Positions 1 through 8,301 of a stretch of DNA of 54,128 bases are shown here, piece by piece. A program made the position numbers and the translations under genes. The stretch comes from Acidobacteriota bacterium. Lineage in GTDB: Bacteria; Acidobacteriota; Terriglobia; Bryobacterales; Bryobacteraceae. Positions within the stretch are counted from its first letter, which is position 1. Every line of letters starts with the position of its first letter. The notes beneath the pieces are model-generated. The model saw only the letters and a program-made list of their open reading frames with translations. It searched no databases and had not been told where the DNA came from. The stretch lies in the NCBI GenBank assembly GCA_025352795.1, contig JANXSF010000010.1:1-54128 (forward strand), given 5' to 3'.

Positions 1-66
1 GTCTCGGGCTCGCTTTAACCAATCCAGCCAGTCCCGTTCTTGTTGACTCATTGCAATTCGTTCCAT
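1..66 (-). CDS. Transposase, N-terminal fragment (ISNCY-like)
   Basis: Only the first 22 codons are in the window. The start ATG is at 66 and the frame stays open to base 1. The peptide begins MERIAMSQQERDWLDWL, which resembles the N-terminus of ISNCY-type transposases as I remember them, where a helix-turn-helix follows. It sits directly behind the repeated IS end at 87-132. The catalytic domain is outside the window, so the family call rests on a short match. Confidence 0.5.
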   Translation of the reverse strand, partial: MERIAMSQQERDWLDWLKRARD

Positions 67-86
67 CCTTCAGCCTTACGGCTGTC

Positions 87-132
87 AATAGGAACTTTCT
101 ACTTTGCCCAAATAGGAACTTTTCACTTTGCC
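87..132. repeat. Two 22-bp direct repeats at the IS end
   Basis: Bases 87-108 and 111-132 are two copies of a 22-bp unit, period 24 bp, beginning AATAGGAACTTT and ending ACTTTGCC, with two mismatches. They lie between the transposase start and the interrupted permease. Repeated short motifs near an IS end are usually transposase binding sites. Confidence 0.65.
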
Positions 133-138
133 GCGACA

Positions 139-675
139 GAACTGGCCTGCGGACTTACTGAATACTGTCTCATAAGTTAAAATGTCAAGGAACGCCTCAG
201 AATGGTTAAATACCTGCCGCACGTTCTCTGGAGAAATGAAGCCGCTGCTGCTGCGTGTGTACCACGCAAACTGATACAGAGAGTCTGGGTCTCGCACGGG
301 CAGCGGGCGCAGCACGGCGGCGTTGAACACTGTGAACAGCGCGGTATTCAGGCCAAGCCCCAATCCTATGGTAGCCACCACGGTGATGGCGAACCACGGT
401 TCCCGCAAGACACGTTTCAACGCATAGCGCAAATCTTGAAGGGTGGATTCAATCAGCGAAATGCCCCTTGTATCGCGGCATGCTTCCTTCACCTGGTCCA
501 AACCGCCGAACGAAATTTTCGCCTTCCTCGCTGCTTCTGCTTCCACCAACCCCGAGGCTTGATGCTTCTGCGCCTCCATCGATAAGTGGAATTGCAGTTC
601 ATCTTCCAGATCATCTTCGGCGCGTGTCTTCCAAAACACTGCGCGGATTCGGAGTTTCAGGCTGTTCCAATTCAT
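139..675 (-). pseudogene. ADOP-type ABC permease, truncated by IS insertion
   Basis: This is the N-terminal part of a MacB/FtsX-like permease of the acidobacterial duplicated-permease type. Intact members have about 800-900 residues; here only about 180 remain. Visible are the charged N-terminal region with EDELQFHLSMEA, the amphipathic stretch before the first membrane span, one span around residues 95-115 (AITVVATIGLGLGLNTALF), and the start of the periplasmic MacB core domain. The start is taken at ATG 675, just after the PadR stop (TGAATG), with TTGGAG upstream; the homologous pair at 40566/40571 has the same arrangement. After about base 139 the frame reads into IS sequence and stops at 85. 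It should be non-functional. Confidence 0.75.
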
Positions 676-676
676 T

Positions 677-1012
677 TCAGGCATGCTCCAATACTTTGCC
701 AATGGCGGAGGACAGTCGATCCCAATTTCCCCTCTCAAGTTGCAGTTGCTTTTTACCAGCAGACGTCAATTGGTAAAAGCGCGCGCGACGGCCAAGTTCG
801 GAAACACCCCATTCGGCGGCGATCCAGCCTTGATGCTCAAGCCTGTGCAAGGCCGGATAGAGAGAGCCCTGATTGACTTGCAGTACGTCTTCAGAAATCT
901 GTTGGATCCGTTCGGAAATTGCCCATCCATGCATTGGATCGCCTTGCAGCGTGCGTAGGATGAGTAAATCAAGGGTGCCTTGAAGCAGGTCCAGCCGTTT
1001 AGGTTTAGTCAT
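677..1012 (-). CDS. PadR family transcriptional regulator
   Basis: This 111-residue protein is a complete PadR-type winged-helix regulator. It begins with LLQGTLDLLILRTL and contains MHGWAISERI, NQGSLYPALHRLE (recognition helix region) and the wing ending in RRARFYQLTSAGKKQL. It matches the PadR at 40237 closely in layout. It stops 1 bp before the start of the permease remnant, so the two were one operon, and PadR probably controlled the permease. Direct repeats at 1015-1059 just upstream are likely operators. With the permease broken the regulator is now an orphan. Confidence 0.9.
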   Translation of the reverse strand: MTKPKRLDLLQGTLDLLILRTLQGDPMHGWAISERIQQISEDVLQVNQGSLYPALHRLEHQGWIAAEWGVSELGRRARFYQLTSAGKKQLQLERGNWDRLSSAIGKVLEHA

Positions 1013-1014
1013 GG

Positions 1015-1059
1015 TGTCGAATGTCTACAGTTTGCCCATTCTGTTGTCGAATGTCAACA
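1015..1059. promoter_or_regulatory. Direct repeat upstream of padR, probable operator
   Basis: The 15-mer TGTCGAATGTCTACA at 1015-1029 recurs as TGTCGAATGTCAACA at 1045-1059, one mismatch and exactly 30 bp apart (about three helical turns). Both lie within 50 bp upstream of the PadR start codon. PadR proteins commonly bind short sites with ATGT/ACAT character in their own promoters, so autoregulation is a reasonable inference. No -10/-35 pair could be assigned with confidence. Confidence 0.5.
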
Positions 1060-1081
1060 CCAAGATTCAACGGCTACAGTT

Positions 1082-2941
1082 TCAAGCGCTAACCTTGCTT
1101 TCCCGAATCGCTGCCGCCGCTATCTGTGCAATGTCCAGCAACTGCGGAGGATGATCACTCACTTTATCCAATGCATCGCGGAACATCGTATTGCAGAACG
1201 GGCAGGCTGCCGCTACGATATCGGCACCAGTATCCACCAGTTGTTTCGCCCGCACGTGACTTACCCTGTCCCCTGTTTCTTCCCCTAAGAAAGCCAACCC
1301 GCCACCAGCTCCGCAACAGAAACCTCGCTCACGATTTCGCGGTGCCTCCACTAAGCTTCCAGCCTGCGCAGCCACTTTCCTTGGCTCATCGTAAATGTCC
1401 TGGTATCGACCCAAATAGCAGGGATCATGGTAGACCACCGTCTTACCAGAAGGTGCCTGCGGCTCTTCCTCTTTCCACTTGGCCAACACTTGGCTATGAT
1501 GCTCAATGTGAATGTTCGCGCCGAACTCTTTGTAATCCTCACCCAAAGTTCTTACACAGTGCGGGCAGATCGACAGCATTTTGCTAGCGGCACCTACGGC
1601 GTTAATCTGCTCCAGATTCTGTTCGGCCAGCGTTTGAAAAAGCAGATCGTTCCCTAACCGCCGCGCTGAATCGCCAGAGCAACGTTCCTTCTTCAACACT
1701 CCAAAACTTGTGCCACGATGACGCAGCACTTCCACCAACGAGGAAACAATTTCACGACCCTGCGGATCGTAACTGCCCATGCATCCCATCCACAAACAAT
1801 ATTCCTGCGTGCCGTCAAATAGGGGTAGTTCCAGCTTCTGAATGAATTTGTCACGCTCGCTGGAAGAGAAGCCCAGTGGGTTGCCGTTGCGTTCCAGATT
1901 CAGGAATAACTTGGTGCCGTAGCTGTCATCATACGTCCCCGTGTTCACCGCCCCACGGCGCAGACCAATGATGATGGGCAGGTGCTCAATCCCCAATGGA
2001 CATAGGAATTCGCAAGCCCCGCAGGTGGTGCATTGGAACGCGTCTTCCATCGCCAAATGCTTGCCCAGCAGCGGCTCTTCACTAGCCGGGCCGAACTCGT
2101 TCAAGTAGGCCCGTGCTCCAAGAATAATTTCTTTCGGGTTCAGGCTCTTGCCGGTGTTGTTGGCCGGACAATGCTCCGTGCAGCGGCCGCACTCCACGCA
2201 AGAAAACGCTTGCAAAGAGACCAGTTGCGTGACATCCTTACCCGTCACCATGCCGAAATCTTCATCTCCAACCAGCGGTGGTATGGCACTGAACTTGCCG
2301 CGTGAAAGGAATACGGAAAGCGGACTTAATAACAAATGCATGTGCTTGGTATGCGGAATCAGAGGCATGAAAATCAGTAGCGCCGCGGTGTGCATCCACC
2401 AGATGATTTTGTATTCCGTGCCGTGAGGTTCCAACCAATAATCAGCCAGGTAGGTTGCCATCAGCGTGAAAATCAGCAGCGCGATTCCCACCGATTCCAT
2501 ACTCAATTCGCCTAACCAGCGCGGTTGAATGATCAACCTGCGGAATGCCAACGCCAAAATTGAGATGCCCACCACCACTCCGAACGCTGCGGCCAATGCG
2601 AAATAGAATCGACCGAAGACTTGGTTCGGGGAAAGGAAGCTCAGTCCCAGTGGCGTAGCAAAATGATTCAGCGTGACCAGGGCGAAGGCACAGAATCCCC
2701 AAAAGACAAAGGCATGCGCCAGTCCCGGCAACGGTCTGTACTGGATCACTTTCGATTGGCACAGTACCTCAAAAATGAAATTCCAAATCCGTTTGGCCAG
2801 CGGATGCAAAGTGAAATTAGGATCTTTCTTCGATGCCCGAATGATGTTCACCACCCGCGCCGCTCGCATCGCAAAGCCTGCCATGCTTACCGCCAGCAGC
2901 ATCAGGAACACGGCTACTTCCACGCTTGAAAATGCAGTCAT
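1082..2941 (-). CDS. Membrane Fe-S oxidoreductase (HdrD/FadF-like) with NarI-like domain
   Basis: This 619-residue protein fuses a membrane domain to a cytoplasmic electron-transfer domain. About five spans lie in residues 1-210, with histidines (H75, H93, H184, H197, H200) that could bind haem b as in NarI-type cytochromes. Two 4Fe-4S clusters follow at C248/C251/C254/C258 and C304/C307/C310/C314. The C-terminal half has two cysteine-rich CCG-type domains (CMGSYD, ERCSGDS and CPHC; then HDPCYLG, FCCGAGGG and CPFC). Related proteins pass electrons between electron-transfer flavoprotein or similar donors and membrane quinone. No ETF or acyl-CoA dehydrogenase gene adjoins it, so the partner is unknown. 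Its ATG lies inside a CATATG that abuts the divergent gene. Confidence 0.85.
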   Translation of the reverse strand: MTAFSSVEVAVFLMLLAVSMAGFAMRAARVVNIIRASKKDPNFTLHPLAKRIWNFIFEVLCQSKVIQYRPLPGLAHAFVFWGFCAFALVTLNHFATPLGLSFLSPNQVFGRFYFALAAAFGVVVGISILALAFRRLIIQPRWLGELSMESVGIALLIFTLMATYLADYWLEPHGTEYKIIWWMHTAALLIFMPLIPHTKHMHLLLSPLSVFLSRGKFSAIPPLVGDEDFGMVTGKDVTQLVSLQAFSCVECGRCTEHCPANNTGKSLNPKEIILGARAYLNEFGPASEEPLLGKHLAMEDAFQCTTCGACEFLCPLGIEHLPIIIGLRRGAVNTGTYDDSYGTKLFLNLERNGNPLGFSSSERDKFIQKLELPLFDGTQEYCLWMGCMGSYDPQGREIVSSLVEVLRHRGTSFGVLKKERCSGDSARRLGNDLLFQTLAEQNLEQINAVGAASKMLSICPHCVRTLGEDYKEFGANIHIEHHSQVLAKWKEEEPQAPSGKTVVYHDPCYLGRYQDIYDEPRKVAAQAGSLVEAPRNRERGFCCGAGGGLAFLGEETGDRVSHVRAKQLVDTGADIVAAACPFCNTMFRDALDKVSDHPPQLLDIAQIAAAAIRESKVSA

Positions 2942-2973
2942 ATGGATTCCTTACGATACAATGAAATGTCTTT

Positions 2974-2986
2974 GGAGGACACGTTG
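2974..2986 (+). promoter_or_regulatory. Ribosome binding site fixing a TTG start
   Basis: GGAGG at 2974-2978 is followed after 5 bases by TTG at 2984-2986, in frame with the SDR gene. The in-frame ATGs at 2942 and 2966 lack a Shine-Dalgarno site and would add residues in front of the nucleotide-binding strand. TTG is therefore the likely start. Confidence 0.7.
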
Positions 2987-3919
2987 AAATTTCTCATTTC
3001 TGGATCTGCGGGATTTGTTGCTTCGCATCTTGTGGACCGGCTCTTATTAGATGGACATTCCGTTACCGGGCTGGATAATTTCCTTACTGGTCACAAACGA
3101 AACCTGGCTCACCTGGATGGCCACCCCAATTTTCACTTCGTTGAATGCGACGTTACCCAGACCATTCCCAATCTTGGCCACTTCGATACAGTGATCCACG
3201 CCGCCTCACCAGCCAGTCCCAAGGATTATCTGGATCATCCGATTGAGACGCTGGAAGTGGGTTCCACCGGCTCGCGCAATATGCTTGATATTGCCCATAA
3301 GTCTGACGCCCGCTACCTTGTCACCTCTACCTCAGAATGTTATGGCGACCCGCTGGAGCATCCGCAGCAGGAATCCTATTGGGGCAACGTAAATCCTGTT
3401 GGCCCTCGCAGTTGTTACGATGAAGCCAAGCGTTACGCGGAAGCTATCACCATGGCTTATCATCGCAAGCACGGCGTACGCACCACTATTGCCCGCATCT
3501 TCAATACTTATGGGCCACGCATGAAGCTGAACGATGGTCGCGTTGTCCCTGCTTTTCTCGATCAGGCACTTCGTGGGGAACCCATCACCATGTTCGGCGA
3601 TGGAACCCAGACCCGTAGCTTTTGCTACGTTAGCGATCTTGTGGAAGGCCTCTACCGCTTGTCCCAATCCGATGAACGCTACCCTGTAAACCTGGGCAAT
3701 CCACGCGAACTTACTATGCTGCAATTTGCAGAGGCCATCAAGAAATTAACTGGGGCCACCTCGCCGATCGTTCATCAACCGTTACCGCAGGACGACCCCA
3801 AACGCCGACGTCCCGACATCACCAAAGCCAAGACCATTCTCGGTTGGGAGCCGCGTGTCTCTTTGGAAGATGGTCTTACGCAAACCATCAACTATTTTCG
3901 ACCTCTATTACTTACGTAG
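2984..3919 (+). CDS. NAD-dependent SDR epimerase, UDP-glucuronate decarboxylase-like
   Basis: From TTG 2984 the product is 311 residues, the usual length for bacterial UDP-xylose synthases. It opens KFLISGSAGFVASH, the Rossmann nucleotide loop, with the usual third glycine replaced by alanine. The catalytic YxxxK is in CYDEAKRYAE. ARIFNTYGPRM, GRVVPAFLDQALRG and GDGTQTRSFCYVSD are typical of UDP-glucuronate decarboxylase/dTDP-glucose-dehydratase-like members. The expected reaction is conversion of UDP-glucuronate to UDP-xylose for surface glycans; exact substrate is not proven. Its 3' end overlaps the convergent regulator gene by 12 bp. It is divergent from the Fe-S oxidoreductase with almost no spacer. 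Confidence 0.8.
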   Translation: MKFLISGSAGFVASHLVDRLLLDGHSVTGLDNFLTGHKRNLAHLDGHPNFHFVECDVTQTIPNLGHFDTVIHAASPASPKDYLDHPIETLEVGSTGSRNMLDIAHKSDARYLVTSTSECYGDPLEHPQQESYWGNVNPVGPRSCYDEAKRYAEAITMAYHRKHGVRTTIARIFNTYGPRMKLNDGRVVPAFLDQALRGEPITMFGDGTQTRSFCYVSDLVEGLYRLSQSDERYPVNLGNPRELTMLQFAEAIKKLTGATSPIVHQPLPQDDPKRRRPDITKAKTILGWEPRVSLEDGLTQTINYFRPLLLT

Positions 3920-4630
3920 CGCAGGCGCGTCAATCGTTTTCGCCCATACCTTAATGGCGGCTGCTTTGCCCAACGGCACCGCCGTTTGATTGATGCGCAA
4001 AGTCAGCGTATCGTCGTAATTTCGTGCCGTGATTTCCAGTAACGATCCTGGCCGGATTCCCAGCGCATGCAGATATTCAAGCAACTGCCGGTCCCGTTCA
4101 TAAACGCTCACCACTTGTGCCGCCGTGTTCACGGGAAGTTCATTCAATGGCAGGAAGCCCCGCTCTCTGCGTGCCGCTGGCGTGTCTAATTCCCTTTGAT
4201 TTCCGTGCGGACAAGCCGCTTCCGTACCCAGCCTTTCCATTAAACGCTGTTCGAACTCGGCGGAAACGGCGTGCTCTAGTTGCTCTGCTTCATCGTGTAC
4301 CATAAACCATTCCATGCCGAAAATCTCTGTCAGCATACGCTCAATCAAATGGTGCCGATTGAGGATGTGCATCGCAATTTCGCGACCCTCAGGAGCCAAG
4401 CCAATCTGGCCTTCTTTAGCCACTACAATCAGACCGTCGCGCTTCAATCGTTTAATAGCCATGGTCACTGCCGGGGCTGAAACTTTCAACCAGCGGGCCA
4501 GTGTGGCCGCAATAACAACCTCTCCTTCGCTTTCCGCTTCAGCGATGGTTTTAAGGTAGTTCTCTTTGGAAATGGTGATTTTCAATTGGCTCTTTGAATT
4601 GTAACCCGGCTGAACCCCTGCTATTCTCAT
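3908..4630 (-). CDS. DtxR/MntR family metal-dependent regulator
   Basis: The protein of about 240 residues has the three DtxR-family parts. First is a winged helix (SKENYLKTIAEAESEG, LKVSAPAVTMAIKRLKRDG). Then comes a metal-binding dimerisation helix region (HHLIERMLTEIFGMEWF, HDEAEQLEHAVS). Last is a C-terminal FeoA/SH3-like domain (LGIRPGSLLEITAR). It should repress or activate Mn or Fe uptake/efflux genes in response to the metal, though no metal transporter lies nearby. ATG 4630 overlaps the ATG of the divergent peptidase gene (CATG). An alternative TTG at 4585, preceded by AAAGAG, would begin nearer the conserved domain. Confidence 0.85.
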   Translation of the reverse strand: MRIAGVQPGYNSKSQLKITISKENYLKTIAEAESEGEVVIAATLARWLKVSAPAVTMAIKRLKRDGLIVVAKEGQIGLAPEGREIAMHILNRHHLIERMLTEIFGMEWFMVHDEAEQLEHAVSAEFEQRLMERLGTEAACPHGNQRELDTPAARRERGFLPLNELPVNTAAQVVSVYERDRQLLEYLHALGIRPGSLLEITARNYDDTLTLRINQTAVPLGKAAAIKVWAKTIDAPALRK

Positions 4631-6272
4631 GTTTATCCCTATGTGTAACGCAAAAATGCTCCTTTTTTCTTGCGCGGTAATGCTGACGGCTACCACCACA
4701 GCTTTTTCTGCGGAAAAGGTTGACCTAACCACGGTCCACCGTATCAAGTCCGAAGCCTTCGAAAACTCGCAGGTTATGGATCACATGTTCTACCTGACCG
4801 ATGTTAACGGTCCACGCCTCACCGGCTCCCCTGGATACGAGAAGGCTGCCAACTGGGTGGTCAAAAAGATGAAAGATATGGGGACAGAAAATGCTCATCT
4901 TGAAAAGTGGGGCCCTTTTGGCAAAGGCTGGACCTTTGACCGATTCTCAATGCACATGCTGGAACCGTCCTATACGCCAATTGCCGGATTTCCTTTAGCC
5001 TGGAGCGCCGCAACGCAAGGCGTGTTCACTGGCGAACCCATTGCCGCAGTGCTCAGCGCCACATCCACGGACGAAGAGCGCGCCAAGTTCAAGGGTAAGT
5101 TGAAAGGCAAGATGGTGCTGCTGGATCTGCCACGTGACGTGAAACTGCACGTCACCGCCGATGGACGCCGCTATACAGCCGACGAACTTGCAGAACAAGC
5201 CATATCGACAGACCCGGCCATGTTGGGTGCAGGTGGTTTTGGCGCACGGCGCCCAGGTGCAGCCGCAGGCGGCGCGCCATTCAATCGCGAAATGATTGCC
5301 GAACGTCGCAGAAAGTTCCATCAATGGCTGCTTGACGAAGGCGTGGCCGCAGTGATTACCAACGGCTACAACGGCGATGGTGGCACGGTGTTCGCCTCCT
5401 CTGCTGGCGGACGCGAAGACAAAGACGTGATTCCGCCGCCTTATGTCGCCATCACACCAGAGCATTACAATCGCATCTATCGCTTAGTCGATAAGAAAAT
5501 TCCAGTGAAGCTGGAACTGGATATCCAAGCCAAAGTGCTAGACCAAACCAAGGAATCTTTCAATGTAATTGCCGAAATTCCCGGTGGCAAAAAGAAGGAT
5601 GAAATTGTGATGATTGGGGCTCACCTGGATTCATGGCATGGTGGCACAGGTGCTACTGATAACGCCGCTGGCTCTGCCGTGATGATTGAAGTAATGCGCA
5701 TTCTGAAATCGCTGGATCTGAAAATGGATCGTACCGTTCGTCTTGCTCTGTGGAGTGGCGAGGAACAAGGGTTGCTTGGGTCCGCTGCTTATGTGAAGGA
5801 ACACTTCGCCGATACTGCCACCATGAAGCCCACTTCGGAACATTCCAAGTTGGCCGCTTATTACAACCTGGATAATGGATCGGGCAAGGTTCGCGGTATT
5901 TATTTGCAGGGTAACGATATGGCTCGTCCCGTTTTTGAAGAATACCTGAAGCCTTTCGCCGACCTTGGCGCAAAGACCATCACCATTCGAAACACTGGCG
6001 GAACCGATCACCTCTCTTTCAACGCCGTTGGTCTGCCTGGCTTCCAGTTCATTCAAGACCCGCTGGAATACAACACGCGCAACCATCACTCCAATTACGA
6101 TGTGTACGATTACATCCAAAAGAGCGACCTTATGCAGGCCTCCGCCGTCATCGCCTCATTCGTTTATCACACCGCTAATCGTGAAGAGTTGCTGCCCCGC
6201 AAGCCCATGCCTAAGCCTGTAAAGCCTCGCGGACAGCCCGAAGGAAAAAAAGATGCACCGTCTGGTTTGTAG
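4629..6272 (+). CDS. Secreted M28 family zinc metallopeptidase
   Basis: The 547-residue product has a signal peptide (hydrophobic MLLFSCAVMLTATTTAFSA; which of three N-terminal methionines starts it is uncertain). A protease-associated insert region follows, then an M28 aminopeptidase/carboxypeptidase-Q-like catalytic domain. Zinc-ligand motifs are visible: GAHLDSWHGGTGATDNAAG near residues 328-346, WSGEEQGLLGS near 376-386, and NHHSNYDVYDY near 485. It should cleave peptides in the periplasm or outside. It overlaps the next gene by 20 bp, so both are likely cotranscribed. A lysine/proline-rich tail ends the protein. A glycine/alanine-rich insert near residues 198-212 is unusual but probably a loop. 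Confidence 0.88.
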   Translation: MFIPMCNAKMLLFSCAVMLTATTTAFSAEKVDLTTVHRIKSEAFENSQVMDHMFYLTDVNGPRLTGSPGYEKAANWVVKKMKDMGTENAHLEKWGPFGKGWTFDRFSMHMLEPSYTPIAGFPLAWSAATQGVFTGEPIAAVLSATSTDEERAKFKGKLKGKMVLLDLPRDVKLHVTADGRRYTADELAEQAISTDPAMLGAGGFGARRPGAAAGGAPFNREMIAERRRKFHQWLLDEGVAAVITNGYNGDGGTVFASSAGGREDKDVIPPPYVAITPEHYNRIYRLVDKKIPVKLELDIQAKVLDQTKESFNVIAEIPGGKKKDEIVMIGAHLDSWHGGTGATDNAAGSAVMIEVMRILKSLDLKMDRTVRLALWSGEEQGLLGSAAYVKEHFADTATMKPTSEHSKLAAYYNLDNGSGKVRGIYLQGNDMARPVFEEYLKPFADLGAKTITIRNTGGTDHLSFNAVGLPGFQFIQDPLEYNTRNHHSNYDVYDYIQKSDLMQASAVIASFVYHTANREELLPRKPMPKPVKPRGQPEGKKDAPSGL

Positions 6273-7086
6273 TTTCGTTCTTGCCGCAAGCTGCTGTCTG
6301 GCCGGGGGCGTGTTCAAAGAAAATATTGAATTCGCCACCGTCGATGGCGGTGAAATTCTGCTTCTCGACGCCTGGGTTCCCGATGGCCCTGGACCCTTCC
6401 CGGCAGTCATCGTCGTCCATGGCGGTGGGTTCATTAATGGCGATAAGCAGACCTACGTGAAGCCCTTGTTTGAACCGCTTCGCAATAGCGGCTTTGCCTG
6501 GTTTACTATCAACTACCGGCTGGCGCCCAAAGTGCATTTTCCGGTTCCGCAGCAGGATCTGGGCCGCGCCATTAAATGGGTGAAGGCCAATGCTAAGCAG
6601 TACAAAGTGGACGTCGCTAAAATCGCATTGATGGGCGAATCTGCCGGTGCTTCCATTGTAAATTACGTTGCGGTTCATCCTGGACCCGGCGAAGAAGTAA
6701 GCGCAGTAGTAAGCCTGTATAGTGTCAACGATTGGACGCAGCGGTCCAAGCAGCGCGATGGGTTGGGTGCGAATTTGTCGAAGTTACTGGGACTTCCACC
6801 AGAGCTAACGTCGTCCACGCTTGAAAAGTTGAAAGAGATTTCGCCCATCACCTACGTGAGCAAAAACTCGCCGCCTTTTTATTTGATTCACGGAACCAGA
6901 GATGTGCAGGTACCCTACGATCAATCAGTTTTGATGTGTGAAGAGTTCCACGCTGTCGGAGCAAAGTGTGAACTACTCACCTTGCCCGGCGGCGGACACG
7001 GCATGGCTGGCTGGGAAAAAATCCCCGGCATATTACATTACAAGGAGAAAATGATTCAGTGGTTGAAACAGGTGTGGAACAAGTAG
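6253..7086 (+). CDS. Secreted alpha/beta hydrolase, esterase/lipase type
   Basis: This 277-residue protein has a short N-terminal signal (LVCSFVLAASCCLAGG). A lipoprotein cleavage at one of the cysteines is possible. The hydrolase fold is clear: oxyanion motif VVHGGGF, nucleophile elbow GESAGAS, acid in HGTRDVQVPYDQ and histidine in GGGHGMAGW. It belongs to the hormone-sensitive-lipase/BD-FAE-like group acting on carboxyl esters; the substrate is unknown. AAGGA lies 7 bases before ATG 6253, inside the end of the peptidase gene. The two may act together on exported or environmental polymers. Confidence 0.85.
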   Translation: MHRLVCSFVLAASCCLAGGVFKENIEFATVDGGEILLLDAWVPDGPGPFPAVIVVHGGGFINGDKQTYVKPLFEPLRNSGFAWFTINYRLAPKVHFPVPQQDLGRAIKWVKANAKQYKVDVAKIALMGESAGASIVNYVAVHPGPGEEVSAVVSLYSVNDWTQRSKQRDGLGANLSKLLGLPPELTSSTLEKLKEISPITYVSKNSPPFYLIHGTRDVQVPYDQSVLMCEEFHAVGAKCELLTLPGGGHGMAGWEKIPGILHYKEKMIQWLKQVWNK

Positions 7087-8300
7087 TTGTGGATCAAGTA
7101 AATGAACAAATGACCAAGGCCGAAAGTGTCATTGCGCTGGAACGCGAGTGTGTACTGGGCAACTATAGCCGCTATCCCATGGTGTTGGAACGCGGCAAGG
7201 GTTGCTATTTGTACGACACCGATGGCCGCCGTTATCTGGATCTAATTTCCGGAATCGGGGTGAACGCCCTTGGCCATGCGCATCCGCGTGTGGTGCGTGC
7301 CATTCGCGAACAGTCCACCCGTCTGATTCACTGCTCCAATCTTTACTACCACGAGTATCAAGGCAAGCTGGCCAAAAAACTGATTGACGCCAGCGGACTG
7401 GACCGCGTGTTTTTCTGCAACTCCGGTACAGAAGCTGTCGAAGGCGCTGTAAAGATCATGCGCTCTCATGGCAACGGTATTGGCAACGGCAAGCTGGAAA
7501 TGGTTTCGCTAAACAACTCCTTCCACGGTCGCACCATGGGCGCGCTTGCTTTAACAGGTCAGCCGAAATATCAAAAAGATTTCGCACCAATGCTGGAAGG
7601 TGTACGGTTCATTGACGCCAATAACCTGGAACAACTGGAAGCTGTTGTCAGCGATAAAACTGCGGGCATCATCATTGAAGGGATTCAAGGAGAAGGCGGC
7701 GTTTATCCCATGACCGCGGCGTTTCTTGAAAAAGCTCGCGAACTTGCCGACAAGCATAATGCCTTACTTGTGTTTGATGCAATTCAGTGTGGCGTTGGCC
7801 GCACCGGAACCTACTTTTCGCATCAGGCGATTGCCCCCCATGTGAAGCCCGATGTGATGGTGACGGCCAAACCCCTCTCTTGCGGTCTGCCGTTAGGTGT
7901 GGTGATGGTCAACGAACGTGCGGCAGCCGCAATCCGCCCTGGTATGCACGGAACCACCTTTGGCGGCGGTGCCCTAACCACCCGCGTGGCGCTCGAGTTC
8001 ATGGAAATTCTAGTGGACCTGCTGCCGCAAATCACTCGTGTAGGTGAATATTTTCGCCAGGAACTACGCGAACTTGGTCGTAAACATTCCTTTGTGCAGG
8101 AAGTGCGCGGCATGGGCCTGATGATCGGCGTACAGTTGGCCATCCCCGGCAAAGACATGGTCCTTGAAGGGATGAAGCACGGCCTGCTTTTCAACTGCAC
8201 GCACGACACAGTATTACGTTTCCTGCCACCCTACATCCTTACCGAGAAAGAAGTGGACAAGGCAATTTCAGGGTTACGAAAAGTATTTCGTAGTATCTGA
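7059..8300 (+). CDS. argD: Class III aminotransferase, acetylornithine aminotransferase-like
   Basis: The protein of about 413 residues is a PLP-dependent fold-type I aminotransferase, closest in layout to ArgD: YDTDGRRYLDLISGIGVNALGH, FFCNSGTEAVEGA, NSFHGRTMGALALTGQ, IIEGIQGEGGV, FDAIQCGVGRTG and the lysine motif VTAKPLSCGLPLG. ArgD converts N-acetylglutamate semialdehyde to N-acetylornithine using glutamate. In the cofactor motif, the usual DE pair reads DA. Start GTG 7059 has AAGGAG 11 bases upstream; ATG 7110 has no such site. It overlaps the hydrolase end by 28 bp, so it is probably the third gene of that operon, although no other arginine genes are near. Confidence 0.8.
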   Translation: MVETGVEQVVVDQVNEQMTKAESVIALERECVLGNYSRYPMVLERGKGCYLYDTDGRRYLDLISGIGVNALGHAHPRVVRAIREQSTRLIHCSNLYYHEYQGKLAKKLIDASGLDRVFFCNSGTEAVEGAVKIMRSHGNGIGNGKLEMVSLNNSFHGRTMGALALTGQPKYQKDFAPMLEGVRFIDANNLEQLEAVVSDKTAGIIIEGIQGEGGVYPMTAAFLEKARELADKHNALLVFDAIQCGVGRTGTYFSHQAIAPHVKPDVMVTAKPLSCGLPLGVVMVNERAAAAIRPGMHGTTFGGGALTTRVALEFMEILVDLLPQITRVGEYFRQELRELGRKHSFVQEVRGMGLMIGVQLAIPGKDMVLEGMKHGLLFNCTHDTVLRFLPPYILTEKEVDKAISGLRKVFRSI

Positions 8301-8301
8301 C

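Larger units (their letters stand above)
1..138 (-). mobile_element. Insertion sequence, one end (runs off the window)
   Basis: The first 138 bases look like the left end of an insertion sequence pointing out of the window. It carries the start of a transposase-like gene (66 to 1, minus) and, before it, two near-identical 22-bp direct repeats at 87-108 and 111-132. The permease reading frame of the neighbour at 139-675 loses family resemblance here, so the element seems to have inserted into it. The outer edge near 138 is inferred: minus-strand sequence there begins TGTCGCGGCAAAGTG, a plausible terminal repeat. The other end and target duplication lie outside the window. Confidence 0.6.
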
